The notes under the pieces were generated by a model. That model ran no database searches, had not been told where the DNA came from, and saw nothing but the letters and a program-made list of their open reading frames with translations. A stretch of 64,000 bases of DNA from Spisula solida (lineage: Eukaryota > Mollusca > Bivalvia > Venerida > Mactridae). Both the position numbers and the translations under genes were made by a program. Numbering within the stretch: the stretch's first letter is position 1; each line of letters starts with the position of its first letter. Positions 49,611-63,966 of this stretch are shown piece after piece. The stretch covers positions 46,727,822 to 46,791,821 of the forward strand of contig OX365955.1 of assembly GCA_947247005.1 (NCBI GenBank), read 5' to 3'.

Positions 49611-50552
49611 ATATGCCACTGCTAATAGACACATACAATATGTCCAACTGCTGATAAACACATACAATATGTGACAATGTTCATAGACACATACAATATG
49701 TGACACTGCTGATAGACACATACAATATGTGACACTGCTGATAGACACATACAATATGTGACATTGCTGATAGACACATGCAATATGTGACACTGCTGAC
49801 AAACACATACAATATGTGACAATGTTCATAGACACATACAATATGTGTCACTGCTGATAGACACATACAATATGTGACACTGCTATTTAAAATACAATAT
49901 GTGTCACTGCTATTTAAAATATAATATGTGACAATGCTTATAAAACATACAATATGTGTCACTGTTCATAGACACATACAATATGTGTCACTGTTCATAG
50001 ACACATACAATATGTGCCACTGTTCATAGACACATATAATATGTGCCACTGTTCATAGACACATACAATATGTGTCACTGTTCATAGACACATACAATAT
50101 GTGTCAATTTTCAGAGACACATACAATAGATGCCACTGTTCATAGACACATACAATATGTGCCACTGTTCATAGACACATACAATATGTGCCACTGTTCA
50201 TAAACACATACAATATTAGTCACTGCTATTTAAAATACAATAAGTGACACTGCTTATAAAGACATACATTTGTGGCACTGTCCATTAACAGATACATTAT
50301 GTGCCAGTGCTCATGAAAAACTTGCATCATAATTATGCTACAGCTTATGAAATATACTATATAAAGTATGTCACTGTCTTCAAAACATACAATATATGCC
50401 TCTCTTTAAACACATACACTATGTGCCACTGCAAGTAAACACATACACTATGTGACACTGTCTGTCTTGAAACATGCAATATGTGTGTGACACTGTTTAA
50501 ACACATAGCATACATGTCAACTGTTCACGAACACATAAAATATGTGCCACGA
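49611..50552. repeat. 29-bp satellite array, short (U5)
   Basis: Less than half the length of the U1 array and more regular at its left end (GATAGACACATACAATATGT units), so it has been re-homogenised or contracted independently. Confidence 0.93.
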
Positions 50553-51220
50553 CTGAGACCGACACTTTAATAAACACGTACAATCTGTTACAATGATGAT
50601 ACGAACGAGTATTATTAAGTTTGGTCCAATTTTTTACAAAGAGGAGTGAAGACAAAAATATTAATATAAATTGAAATGGCAAATTACTGAAGGAAAATGA
50701 ACTAAACATTATTTCTCGCTGATATGTACCCCTAGGCTTGGTACTTGCATGTATTTTGAAGTTTTGCTGAAATCAGTGGTTAAAAAGAGAAATAGGGCAG
50801 ACACAACAGTATTAATACAAAGTACAACAAGTCGGTGTAAATTGATCTGGGCATAACTGGCAGTTGATGTGGATATCTAGGCTTGTAACATCTAAAAAGT
50901 AGTGTGGTGTAGATTTAAGGTCAGACTAATGTTTAGAGAAAAGCATTGCAAACAAAGAAAATACTATAAGGGCAATAACCTTGACGTATGGCTGATGTTA
51001 ACAGAAAAACATCATAGACAAAGAAAAAATATTTAAAAAGCTATAACTCGGAGAAAATTCATCTGAGCATAGGATTAATGTGTCGACAATATGCACTTAG
51101 CAGGCTTATACTAAATAAATAACAATATATGACACACCTTAAAATAAGAGGACCCGAAGAATCTGCTTGACTATACATTGGTTTACATACTAGCATGTGA
51201 CACAACAGGTATAACTCTAA

Positions 51221-51413
51221 CGCGATAAATTGCAGTACAAAAAACACAATATTGCCTATATTTTTGTTATGGATTAAAATCAAGCACCATAACACTTACC
51301 AATGAAAGCATTCAAACATTTGGCACAACATATAAAGTTTTCATGCTCCTAAATATTCAGAAACGATAAATATAGCCGATTTTGTGTTTGTTTTTGTACT
51401 GCAATTTATCGCG
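51221..51413. repeat. Inverted repeat IR-E (U5)
   Basis: Arms retained; small indels inside. Confidence 0.75.
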
Positions 51414-51492
51414 CTTGAGTTATTATAACTGTATCATTGAAAAAGAATAACAAAAAATGAAAATGTTTTTGTTGCCATAGCAACCATAATTC

Positions 51493-51635
51493 CCGTCAGA
51501 ACCAAAACTGACGGACTGATGGCAAACCTATAGTCCCTTCCAGTCAAAAACCGGTAGGGGACTTACAACAACTTAAATTGACCTATAGTCCCCTCCGGTC
51601 GAAAACCGGTAGGGGACTTACAACAACTTAATTGA
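51493..51635 (-). repeat. Hairpin cluster G (U5)
   Basis: Second hairpin has one stem mismatch (CCAGTC for CCGGTC). Confidence 0.7.
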
Positions 51636-52788
51636 CATAAGGAGACAGAAAACTACATCCATAACTTCAACTACCATGAACGAACCAGGTAGGATGCGAA
51701 TCGCGAGGACGAAATAGCTAGAGGACAACAAGCAAAAACGAATAAATACGTAACTCCTAGCTCCTTTTGGCCCCGGTCAAAAAATTGAATACTGAGAAAT
51801 TATGACATATTATTGATTATTTAAAATTGAAAAACTCCACTGTAAACGGAATTGGCGTTTAAATTCAGATACAAGTCCATATTATAATAATTAAAGAAAA
51901 TACGAAACTACCGGAAGTAGCACCGCCCAACAGAAAGAGCGGGACACGCAGGGACACGCGAGAATAAAAAGGCACAGACAATATTCAAGCTAACAGGAAA
52001 AGGCGCAGAACATATAGCACAGGAACATGTAAGACAAAACCGGGCATCCAGTCCCGAAAGTCTGCTGCTTATGCCAGTCAAACTAAAACGGGACAGGAGT
52101 CAGTTGGTAAGAAATAAACAACACACACGCCTCAAGCACAATCCATAACAGACACTGAGTATATGCAATCTAAAAAGATACGAAGCAGCCTTGTGCTGGA
52201 CAACAAATCGGGCTTTTTATTTTTCTACTAAAATTTCATTTTACACGTTCTACAAACTTATCCGTGATACAAAAGACACAATTATTTGTTTCAAAAACTA
52301 GACACGTACGCTTAAAATGATCACCAAAAAAGGTAATGATGAACATAATCGTGTTATACGAGATGCTGAAGGCTGGTATTTCACTAAGGCTGCTTTCTTA
52401 CGCGCTAAACTGTCATTTCTTTATCATTAATATACTGTCGTGTATATGACATACCACGTGATGGCAGGTCAAGGGTCAATAAAGCCTATCTTGACAGGTC
52501 ATCCTGCTATAACTTGAGCACAATGTTCAACGGCATTGTTGTGGCTTATCGTATAGTTCTCATTTATAATTACCTCCCTCTATGGCTAATTATGTTCAGA
52601 GTTCGAAGTCCACAGGGTGTAACACCCGTTGGTAACAAACATTAACTGCGGCGATGGCCATGTGAACGTGGCTCTTGTTCATTTATCAGCTTGCAACATT
52701 TTCATGATGTAATACAGAGTTGTCCTTCCTGCAACCCAAATTTTAAGAGACATGGAATTCGAAGTTGATCAAAGGCAGGTCAGGTCCG

Positions 52789-52825
52789 TCTCTCTCTCTC
52801 TCTAGAGAGAGAGAGAGAGAGAGAG
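52789..52825. repeat. CT/GA palindrome upstream of E1 (U6)
   Basis: Longest version in the window. Confidence 0.85.
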
Positions 52826-52862
52826 GTGTGGTTCATAGAAATAATGCTATATTGCTTTTCAG

Positions 52863-52993
52863 TTTCCTATTTGAATCTAATACAAAGAAAGAAGGAAAGT
52901 CGAGACAAGGCAATGGTTACGTTTGTGGAGGAACTGGAAGATAGAACGCCCGAGATGCGATGTGGTGCTTGTGTGGCTTTATCAATACTTGAG
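52863..52993 (+). CDS. Exon E1, ARM/HEAT-repeat protein (U6)
   Basis: As U2 E1, with acceptor and donor intact. Confidence 0.65.
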
Positions 52994-53437
52994 GTAATCA
53001 TTAATGCTTATTATGCGCCCATCTTTTATGTCAGTCTATTGGTCGGTCAGTAGGTTGGTTGATAAACCAAATGTTTTCTGTTCAATGACTCCAGAACGCT
53101 TTGTTCTTGGATCTTCAAACTTTACATGGAGGTTGGTCAGCAACAGTCTATTGGTTTTAACATTAATGGCGTTATTGCTGTAACGGGGGCATACATGGTT
53201 TACAACATCTTTTGTTATAAAGACATTACAGACTGACTGTTAGTTAGGTGCAACAATATCATCTCTATGATTATATCTGTGAACAAAATTATGCTCTACC
53301 AACAATATTTGACTTCAGGCTCTAGACTCATATCAACTCTACATACTCGCAGGAAGAAGGCATTGAAACAATAAAACATAATAAAATGACTGAACAATGG
53401 ATTTTTATATTGCGTTTATGGGAAATTGTTTACTTAC

Positions 53438-53590
53438 TTATTTACTTAGTCCTCTTCGTGTACTTTGACACATAAGGCTGATGTCAGCTTTCTCCATCAC
53501 TTTTGGTCTATCCCTGGCTGTCTTTTCTGCTTCTTTCCAAGTCAGTCTCATCTGTTTTATCTCTCAAGTCCCCATTCTTCTTCAGGTTTC
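53438..53590 (-). mobile_element. LINE ORF2 tail fragment (U6)
   Basis: Copy of the U1 fragment with two extra substitutions (CTCAAGTCC and CTTCAGG on the plus strand). Confidence 0.6.
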
Positions 53591-53689
53591 TTTATTTAAC
53601 AACATTTTAAGAATTGATTGTCACTCACTACTAGTTACTGCTGGTTAATTGCTTTCAATTAAGGTATACTATTGCTGGTTAACACATCC

Positions 53690-54207
53690 CTGGCTTAGAA
53701 TAAGAAGGTCGTAAGTACAAAATCAATATTTTGAGAAAATAAGAAAAAACTGTCTGAAAACTAATCTCTATGTCTATGGAAAAACAAGCTTTTTATGCCC
53801 CCCTATCGATAGATGGGGAGGCATATAGTGATTCACCTGTCAGTCCGTCCGTCCGTCCGTCCGTCCTGGTTAACCCAAATTGACCGTTTCTTCTAGCATT
53901 AATATGGCTTGCTACAAAGCTTTCATACTTGCATGGATGTTGTGTATGAACACTCTCAACACGCCTGTATCATCTAACCCCATTTTGACCTTCACCTTGA
54001 CCTAATTTTGGACTTAGACTTATTTATGGACAAGGCTTCCACAGGGGGCATAAGCATTTATTGAACGCAGTCTTGTTAAACTTCAGTTTGGTCAACATGA
54101 CTACTTCTGATTTTCATGAAAATAGGCTCATAAGAAGTGCCTTGAAATGCTGATTTCAAATATACACAAGTCTTATAAGGTCGTACAAGCTTCTAATTCT
54201 AAGCCAG
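53690..54207. mobile_element. Element A interrupted by GTCC element (U6)
   Basis: Left inverted end has one substitution (TTAGAATAAGAAG); insert at 53793-54053. Confidence 0.75.
53793..54053. mobile_element. Hairpin-GTCC element, nested (U6)
   Basis: Ends intact. Confidence 0.7.
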
Positions 54208-54334
54208 CGACATGTCTATTAGTGTTACCATATCTGAACAGTGTTGATTAGACAGATAAATATCCAACTCCTGTTTATACCTGATTCTTACGCTACTCTT
54301 GATAAGTATATGATATGACTTTATTTAACTTCAG

Positions 54335-54428
54335 GCAACAGAGAGTATTGATCAACTTGTGTATTTATGGCAATCGGACTCGTCTAATGCCGTACAAAAA
54401 CGTGCAAAAGATGCTCTACTTACCCTCG
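54335..54428 (+). CDS. Exon E2, ARM/HEAT-repeat protein (U6)
   Basis: One synonymous change (CAATCG for CAATCA, Ser). Confidence 0.65.
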
Positions 54429-54826
54429 GTAAGTACAGTGTATTGTCTAGAATGAGACTATTCTCAAGACCAATTTAAACTTGTACCATATTTATAAACC
54501 ATCTTAGTTAGAAAAAACTGAAGTTTTTCCGCACAAATTATTGACAGGACTGTTTCTTGTTCGTCTATATATGTTAATCGCTATATCAATGTAGTTGGCT
54601 ATTTTATCCAGTGAGCTGTTCAATCCTGATGGCTGTTTAATCCAGTTGGCCGTTTAGCTGCTCCAAGTATACTGCAGGTGTAATTGATATAAATGTGATG
54701 ATGTTGCTTTAATAGAAGTGGTTGCTTAATTTAGGTACACAGTAACACAGGTGTGACTGTCTGTCTGTATGTCTGTATGTATGTATATGTATGACATCAT
54801 AAGTGTCAATCTTTCTTTATCTCCAG

Positions 54827-54903
54827 GAGACGAAGGAAGGAAGGCGTTTGAAGAAGCCCAGTTATCCAAGCATGGCTTTCAAGGAATCCAAGTCCATAAA
54901 TGA
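54827..54903 (+). CDS. Exon E3, terminal exon with stop (U6)
   Basis: Coding sequence as U2; 3' flank carries CTCGGTGG as U4. Confidence 0.65.
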
Positions 54904-55955
54904 AGCTACACTTAATGGGGTTTCTTTCCAGAACTCGTTATTATACCATTCCCATAATGCATTGTTGCTCACGTCTGGATCTGCTCTCGGTGGACGTGTG
55001 ATCAAATGCATGTGATATAAATTGACTCAAAACAGTCAACAAATACTGGAGATATCGTGAAGTAAAATGAATGCATCTTGAGAAACAAAGTGTCATAGAA
55101 ATTCTTCCAAAATCAAAACAGGGCACCTACCACTGTATGCATTAACAGTGATTATTACTGTATGATTTAGTTCATACAAAAAAAGGCTAAGGCATACAGA
55201 AAATGTACGCCTGTGTGTGAGGCCTTTGTCCATCTACATGTAATTATAAACTACTTTGAATGGATATTGCTATGATGTTTCAACAATTTTAAATGCCATA
55301 CTCTATGCCTAGATCCATTTGGATTCTGCATGTTATTTCAGTCATGGTATTTCGAAAGACTTTACAGTTACTGTTTTTACGTAATGAGTTCGTGGTTGGC
55401 ATTTGCAATCACAAAATGTTCATATTTCTTTTACTGGATTAAAAAGTCTGTCCCATTGATTCCCATAAAGTCAATGATTTTCATGAAGATTAAATTATGT
55501 GCAGTGTTTTGGGCTAAAAATACTATTTCATGTGGATTTTCTTTACAAAAAGATGGAGGATAACCTTGTCCCATCTTTCGCTAGTGACAGTCGTTTACTG
55601 TTGACAGTTACAGTGAGGAAATTTGATTTTGTGTAAATTATTAGGTCATCCATAATGCTTGATATCTCAGAAATGACAACGATTTGACAGTATGTGACCA
55701 ATAGTAAAAACTTGTTGGTTTATGTTTAAAAGACTTAAAACATGAATGGATATTTTTCTCTCATAATACTCACCTTACATGGCTAGCATCGTTAGTAGCA
55801 TGCCACCCTAATGTGAGACTTTGATCCTGTGTTCAGCAACTTCAAACGTGTATGCTCAGCCCAGTTAAGTACATGTATGTAACAGTGTTTAGTTCTCAAT
55901 AGTTCAGTACGTTTAATAATATGCTTTATACAGTCATGTATTGATAAATCTCATT

Positions 55956-56213
55956 AAAATCAGACCCTTATTACGCTTCACTATTTTACGCTGATATAGG
56001 ATCTGACGACACTCCGTTTGGGGTCTTGTAGATGCAAACTGTATGTTATCCAATGAAATCGCTGCTTTCACAAATCTGAAAGTGCAGTGACATACTGCTT
56101 AGGCTATGTGACGTCATTGCGCGCTAGAGAGTTCATTTCAACATGACCTTATATGGAGTGTAGTCAGATCTCTAACAGCGTAAAGAATGGAGCAAATGTT
56201 AGGGTCTGATTTT
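55956..56213. mobile_element. MITE B (U6)
   Basis: 258 bp with ATT on both flanks. Confidence 0.75.
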
Positions 56214-56320
56214 ATTGGGAATATATATTGATAAGTGTTCATTTGTGCTGCTGCTAGTCTTTGAATAGTTGGTACTTGCAGAGAATTTTATACTTAAATT
56301 TCTGAACTAAACTCTATACA

Positions 56321-56617
56321 TTGAAACTTACAGGCTCTAATATCCCTTACTTGGCAGTTTTTTTATCACCTGTGTCCGAGTCACCCTTGGGAGACTACTT
56401 CTCTCCTGGTTGGTGCGCAGCTAACATTGAGATACAGAGCACAGGAATATGGAACATGTTCAGACACCGCCCTCACAGGTACCAATTCACACCTTGGTTG
56501 AGTGGAGCATTGGGGGTTATTCTTGCTCAGTGAAATTTAGCAGTGGCGCAGACGGGGATTGAATCTAGGACCTCACGATCCAAAAGCACGCGCCCTCCCT
56601 CTAGGCCACCATTCCCC
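56321..56617 (-). mobile_element. tRNA-derived SINE, antisense (U6)
   Basis: One T lost (ATCCCTTAC) and one T gained in the T-run (7), so the antisense frame is shifted and then restored by chance. Confidence 0.7.
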
Positions 56618-57036
56618 ACAATAATTGCAATGGTTGATTTGACGTGTAGTTGAATAATAGTAAAATAACGATATTGTGACATTTCTACATACAGTTACAT
56701 GTTTATATTTTTGTTATAGAATAAGTTTTTATGTTGCATAGAGACGTTAAAACCTAATGCACTATATGGAAAGGTTGGATGTTTTATAATAGAGAGGTTG
56801 CGAAAGGCAACGTGTAACGTGTATGTCTATGTGAATACTATTTGGGGTACTGGGTTTCATCATCCATGTATTTGTAGTTTTTCCAAGTACCGGTAATGGA
56901 CGTATGTCGGACGAAAATATTATGTGTACTATGTCACAGGTATGCATATGCAGGAGCTACCCAAGTTTACTTCAACCGTGGTCTAGTCATGTTTATATAA
57001 ACATTCCTTATCGATTCAAGAGAAAATCATGTACTA

Positions 57037-57221
57037 TAGTCCAGTTATGATAAATTGACAGTGACATCATCGTTTATGTGTACACAAAAGATTAAAACCA
57101 TTGCTTAAATAGGTAGGGTTTAGTTTAGTATTGAACAGTTGTCATAAGCATTTATACTTGTTTTACACCGTACTAGTGGATTGTTCCACTGTGTCACTGT
57201 ATTTTTATCCTAACTGGACTG
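57037..57221. mobile_element. MITE C, young Tc1/mariner-like insertion (U6 only)
   Basis: 185 bp inserted into GTACTAACTGTC of the other units, with TA on both sides (57035-57036 and 57222-57223) as the target duplication. Ends TAGTCCAGTTATGATAAA and, inverted, CAGTCCAGTTAGGATAAA. CAGT-type ends plus a TA duplication fit Tc1/mariner mobilisation. No coding capacity. Confidence 0.88.
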
Positions 57222-57826
57222 TAACTGTCATATGATTTTACACGCACACATTGTGTTTCGCAAACCAATTTTAATAACAACGTGTACTTATACATGTTCG
57301 GGTAGCTACGCATACAAGTAGTCGTACACGCTCACATCGCCACCTCTCTAATGTCTGGATATCCTTATCCCACAAGACAAATGAATATTAGAAAACTATG
57401 CTCCGTGTCTGTGAAGTATTCTGTATTTCCTGTGCTTCAAGCGCATAGTCACCAACATTTACCTGTTAAATATAATATTATAATCCTACTTAAAATATAC
57501 AATTATTTATGTTATACATGTATATATATATATATTATAATAGTTATATGTTCTAAAATGAATTTCTTATGTTTTAATTTGTTGCTTTATTGTATATATA
57601 ATGCTGCACTTTGTTCAAAATGATGTAATTAAGTGTATTACTTCCAAAGACTCTTTGAAAATTCAAGAGATTATTATAATAAAATGTAAGCAAATTACCT
57701 GTATCCATTTTGTTTACTCTATTTTGCTCCCCCCGCCCCCGCCTTCAATGCACTGAGTGGTGATATTCCCTGTATTGCTGCCTTTCTCGTGCGGTCGAAC
57801 AAATTATATATAGACCGATAAAAACA

Positions 57827-58784
57827 CTCACTAGAGGCACACTCAAGTCTGTGGTATTCAAACATGTCGTTAGAGGAACACTCAAGTCTGTGGTATTCAA
57901 ACATGTCGCTAGAGGAACACTCAACTCTGTGGTATTCAAACTTGTCGCTAGAGAAACACTCAAGTCTGTGGTATTCAGACTTGTCGCTAGAGGAACACTC
58001 AAGTCCGTGGTATTCAAACATGTCACTAGAGAAACACTCAAGTCTGTGTTATTCAAACTTGTCGCTAGAGAAACACTCAAGTCTGTGGTGTTCAAACATG
58101 TAACTAGAGGAACACTCAAGTCTGTGGTATTCAAACATGTAACTAGAGGAACACTCAAGTCTGTGGTGTTCAAACATGTAACTAGAGGAACACTCAAGTC
58201 TGTGTTATTCAAACTTGTCGCTAGAGAAACACTCAAGTCTGTGGTGTTCAAACATGTAACTAGAGGAACACTCAAGTCTGAGGTATTCAAACATGTCGCT
58301 AGAGGAACACTCAAGTCTGAGGTATTCAAACTTGTCGCTAGAGGAACACTCAAGTCTGTGGTATTCAAACATGTAACTAGAGGAACACTCAAGTCTGAGG
58401 TATTCAAACATGTCGCTAGAGGAACACTCAAGTCTGAGGTATTCAAACTTGTCGCTAGAGGAACACTCAAGTCTGTGGTATTCAAACATGTAACTAGAGG
58501 AACACTCAAGTCTGAGGTATTCAAACATGTCGCTAGAGGAACACTCAAGTCTGAGGTATTCAAACATGTCACTAGAGAAACACTCAAGTCTGAGGTATTC
58601 AAACATGTAACTAGAGGAACACTCAAGTCTGAGGTATTCAAACATGTAACTAGAGGAACACTCAAGTCTGAGGTATTCAAACATGTCGCTAGAGGAACAC
58701 TCAAGTCTGTGATATTCAAACTTGTCGCTAGAGAAACACTCAAGTATGTGGTATTCAATTTTCTCGCTAGAGGAACACTCAAGT
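57827..58784. repeat. 39-bp minisatellite, about 24.6 copies (U6)
   Basis: U4/U5-like with the 117-bp higher-order period, but ends with U1-like monomers including the CAATTTTCTC variant, so it is intermediate between the two classes. Confidence 0.95.
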
Positions 58785-59207
58785 AAGTGATACTCAAACT
58801 TGATAGGAAGTCATATTGGTCAAGATCTGCTGATTAATCTTGTGGATTGTGCTACAGTGCATTTTCTTGACGTGTCAGAATTTACATAATTACAGGTTTA
58901 ATGCACACTGTAGATTAGTATAAGTACATAACATTTGACCAGGCGCTATAATTAGTTAATCCTCGTGAGTTTTCGTTATTGTACTGTAAAGATGTTTTGA
59001 CAGGTTAAAATAACAAAAAAGCACATGTGCCATGTCCGATATTGCAAGCTATAATTATTTCCGACTTATTACATGTATCTGTCTATTGTGTGCAGATACT
59101 AAGAAGATAAGTATTTATCGACAGGGTCAATAAAATAGCACTTTATCTGCTGATGAACTGTTAAGGTTACTGTCTGTTGAACACACAAATAACAAAATAG
59201 CTGTGTA

Positions 59208-59334
59208 TAGTCCAGTCAGGGTAAGAATAGAGTGACACAGCAGTTGAGTCCACTATCGTGGTGTAAAACCAAGTGTAATCTTTCGTGTACACATACACAA
59301 CTACGTCACTCTCACCATATTCTAACTGAACTTG
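59208..59334. mobile_element. MITE C, decayed copy (U6)
   Basis: Old copy present in addition to the young one 2 kb upstream. Confidence 0.75.
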
Positions 59335-59373
59335 TAAATGTTCATTGTGGCCATGGGCTAGAGCATCAGACTC

Positions 59374-59597
59374 CTGGCCCCGATCTCCCGAAGCATCTCA
59401 AGTAGAAATCTCAACTCAAATTAAGTTTTTGCTGAATTCTAAGTTGGAAATTTTACTGTAATAAACTCAGAATAACATTTCTGTTAAGTGATAGTAATTT
59501 TGAGTCCAGCTTCCCATGGAAATTAACATAAAGACACATGCAAATTTTTGAGATGAGATCTTGCTCAGATTGAGATGCTTAGGGAGATCGGGGCCAG
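59374..59597. mobile_element. MITE D (U6)
   Basis: 224 bp, ends intact; followed by the 75-bp duplication. Confidence 0.75.
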
Positions 59598-60096
59598 GTA
59601 TATGGCATGTTGAGCAGGACACACTATCTGTCCGACAGTGACTAGGAACTCGGCAAGCTGAGACTCCTCCTGGTATATTGCATGTTGAGCTGGACACACT
59701 ATCTGTCCAACAGTGACTAGGAACTCGGCAAGCTGCTATCCAGGTTAAGTCTACAAGTTGTTAGAGAATACATGTATTTTTTTAGTCCATTAAGGCATTG
59801 CTTCCAAACTTGGCATACTTGTTAACAATCATAAACACCTTGTATTGTCAAGGCCATGTAACAATATCCAATAATTTAACCGTATTACGGCCCCTGATTG
59901 ATTGGCAAGTTATATTGACAAGGCTTCCATCGGGGCATAAGCATTCACTGAATGCAGTCTTAAGATTACATCAGACTCTATGTATGAATTTTCTCTCATT
60001 TGTTACCCGTGTCCAACACACATGTGCGACTAGTACTATGGTGTATACGGTATTTGGTGTTAACAACTTGTACAAATTGTATACAAATCCACAACC

Positions 60097-60543
60097 AGGC
60101 CCCAATACCACAAAAAAACTCAAGTTATTGCTCAGCTGAGACTGTTATTTTGAATTTATTATATGACTACAATTATAGCCTTGTGATGTACATTGATAGA
60201 TAGTTACCAGGAACTGTGTATTTATTGCTAAATAAATTAATGATATAGTAGGTGATTTGTGTATGGAATACTCATGGAAATCCAACAGTAATGAATAATA
60301 AAGAGTGTCATACTTGAGCTTGTTATAGCAGACTTAAGTTTTTGCTTTAGATGTTTAGAACTTTAAAACACTATTTTCTGTAAAAATTGGATTTATTATG
60401 TATTGCTCTAATCAATTGGCATCTAACTGTGATGAAACAATATATACAAGCATACATTTGAGTTATTTAACCAACAAAATATGTTTTTAAAATAGCAGTC
60501 TCGGCTAAGCAATAACTTAAGTTTTTTCTTGGAATTGGGGCCT
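60097..60543. mobile_element. Element F, longer form (U6)
   Basis: Both inverted ends intact. Confidence 0.7.
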
Positions 60544-61047
60544 GTTGGTGCATTTCTTTACTCGATACACTGATCTAGGTATTCTGTGTTTGAACCAGTT
60601 TTTCATGCAGAATCTGTTTTGTTTTGATCAGGCAGATATTTTGCCACTTTGTTGATGTGAATATGTCAGTGTTTTACCTTTGTAAATGTGAATGTCGGTC
60701 ACATTTCTTGGTAAATGTCAGGCAGTTGGTGAAATATTCAGGCCCGTAGCCATGCAGAGTCACACCAAGGCACTTTACGTGAGTGAAAATTTGAGAAATA
60801 ACCAAATATGTACATGTAAGCATGTGTTTGGAAGAAATAAACGCGTTAATTATATACTCAAGACAATATTTGTCTCGGTGCTCTTTTGTTTCTGGATACT
60901 ACACTGAATATGACATTTTATAATACAAATATAATTGAAAACAACACCAGGTGTTCGATTATATAACTTCTTATTAACACATGAAGAGTTTAATAAACGT
61001 ATTATTCAAAATGTGACACTGCTTATAGACACAATCATACAATTTAT

Positions 61048-61276
61048 CGCTGACTTAGAATAAGAAGGTCGTAAATGCTACTTACGACCTGTTAAGGCTC
61101 TTGCATATTTGAAATCTGCATCACAAGGCGCAGCTTATGAGTCTATTTTCATGACATTGGAACTGGTCATGTTGACCAAAACAAAGTTTAAAAATCTTGT
61201 ATTTTCGTAAGTATAGATGTTTCAGACAGTTTTTTCTTGTTTTTTTTTCTTCAAAATATCTCATTCTAAGACAGCG
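61048..61276. mobile_element. Element A, uninterrupted copy (U6)
   Basis: One extra T in the T-run compared with U1. Confidence 0.8.
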
Positions 61277-63289
61277 ATATGCCACTGCCAATAGACACAT
61301 ACAGTATGTCCAACTGCTGATAAACACATACAATATGTGACACTGCTGATAAGCACATACAATATATGTCATTGCTGATAAACACATACAATATGTGACA
61401 CTGCTGATAAACATATACAATATGTGACACTGCTGATAAACACATACAATATATGTCATTGCTGATAAACACATACAATATGTGACACTGCTGATAAACA
61501 TATACAATATGTGACACTGCTGATAAACACATACATGTACAATATATGACATTGCTGATAGACACATAGTTACAATATGTGAGACTGTTCATAGACACAT
61601 ACAATATGTGCCACTGTCCATAGACAAATACAATTATGTATCACTGCTGATAAAGACATACATTATGTGTCACTGCCGATAGACACTTAAAATATGTATC
61701 AGTGCTCATAAAAACATATAATATATGCAACTACTCATAGAAACATAAAATATGTAATAAAACATAATATGTGATACTGCTTATAACAACATACATTTTG
61801 TGACACTGCCCCTTAACACATACAATATGTGCCACTGTTAATAGACACATGAAATATGTGCCACTGAGCATAGACACATACAATATATGTCACTGCTATT
61901 TAAAATACAATATGTGACAATGCTTATAAAACATACAATATGTGCCACTGTTCATAGACACATAAATTATGTGTCAATGCCGATATATATATCAGTGCTC
62001 ATAAAATATATAATATATGCAACTTCTCATAGACACATCCAATACGTTACACTGCAAATAAAACATAATATGTGATACTGCTTATAACAACATACATTTT
62101 GTGCCGTCGTCATAGACACATACAATATGTGCCACTGTTCATAGACACATAAAATATGTGCCACTGTTCATGGACACATACAATATGTGTCACTGCTATT
62201 TAAAATACAATATGTGACAATGCTTATAAAACATACAATATGTGCCACTGTTCATAGACACATAAATTATGTGTCAATGCCTATAGGCAATTAAAATATA
62301 TGTATCAGTGCTCATAAAAGTATATAATTCATGTATATGCAACTACTCATAGACACATCAAATAAGTTACACTGCTATTTAAAATACAATATGTGATACT
62401 GCTTATAACAACATACATTTTGTGACACTTACCATTAACATGTACAATATGTGCCACTGTTCATAGACACATATAATAGGTGCCACTGTTCATAGATACA
62501 TACAATTTGTGCCACTGTTCATAGACACATACAATATGTGCCACTGTTCATAGACACATACAACATGTGCCACTGTTCATACACACATACAATATGTGCC
62601 ACTGCTCATACACACATACGATATGTGCCACTGTTCATAGACACATACAATATGTGTCACTGTTCAAAGACACATACGATATGTGCCACTGCTCATATAC
62701 ACATAAAATATGTTACAATATGTTACAATGCTTATAAAACATACAATATGTGCCACTGTTCATAGACACATACAATATGTGCCACTGTTAATAGACACAT
62801 ACAATATACATGTGCCACTGTTCATAGACACATATAATAGGTGCCACTGTTCATAGACACATACAATAGATGCCACTGTTCATAGACACATACAATATGT
62901 GCCACTGTTCATAGACATATACAATGTGTCACTGTTCATAAACACATACAATATGTGTCACTGCTATTTAAAATACAATATGTGATACTGCTTATAAGAA
63001 CATACATTTTGTGACACTGTCCATTAACACATACAATATGTGCCAGTGCTCATTAAAAACTTGCATTATAATTATGCTACAGCTTATAAAATATACAATA
63101 TAAAGTATGTCACTGTCTTCAAAACATACAATATATGCCTCTCTTTAAACACATACACTATGTGCCACTGCAAGTAAACACATACACTATGTGACACTGT
63201 CTGTCTTGAAACATACAATATGTGTGTGACACTGTTTAAACACATAGCATACATGTCAACTGTTCACGAACATATAAAATATGTGCCAC
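61277..63289. repeat. 29-bp satellite array (U6)
   Basis: Close to U1/U2, with a local duplication of about four monomers near 61360-61540 and a deletion of several monomers near 61830. Confidence 0.93.
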
Positions 63290-63966
63290 GACTGAGACCG
63301 ACACTTTAATTAAACACGCACAATCTGTTACAATGATGATACGAACGAGTATTATTAAGTTTGGTCCAATTTTTTACAAAGAGGAGTGAAGACAAAAATA
63401 TTAATATAAATTGAAATGGCAAATTACTGAAGGAAAATGAATCCAAACATTATTTCTTGCTGATGATATGTACCCCTAGGCTTGGTACTTACATGTATTT
63501 TGAAGTTTTGCTGAAATCAGTGGTTAAAAAAGAGAAATAGGGCAGACACAACAGTATTAATACAAAGTACAATAAGTCGGTGTAAATTGATCTGGGCATA
63601 ACTGGCAGTTGATATGGATATCTAGGCTTGTAACATCTAATAAGTAGTGTGGTGTAGCTTTAAGGTCAGACTAATGTTTAGAGAAAAGCATTGCAAACAA
63701 AGAAAAATACTATAAGGGCAATAACCTTGACGTATGGCTGATGTTAACAGAAAAACATCATAGACAAAGAAAAAATATTTAAAAAGCTATAACTCGGAGA
63801 AAATTCATCTGAGCATAGGCTTAATGTGTCGACAATATGCACTTAGCAGGCTTATACTAAATAAATAACAATATATGACACACCTTACAATAAGAGGGCC
63901 CGAAGGATCTGCTTGACTATACATTGGTTTACATACTAGCATGTGACACCACAGGTATAACTCTAA

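Larger units (their letters stand above)
41335..52670. repeat. Tandem segmental duplication, unit 5 (U5)
   Basis: 11336 bp, all landmarks present; satellite reduced to about 0.9 kb. Minisatellite and its left flank match U4. Confidence 0.95.

Noticed and set aside
56338..56372. Compensatory frameshift pair in U6 preserving that frame
   Set aside because: Once the stretch is seen as a SINE there is no frame to preserve; two nearby homopolymer indels are ordinary.
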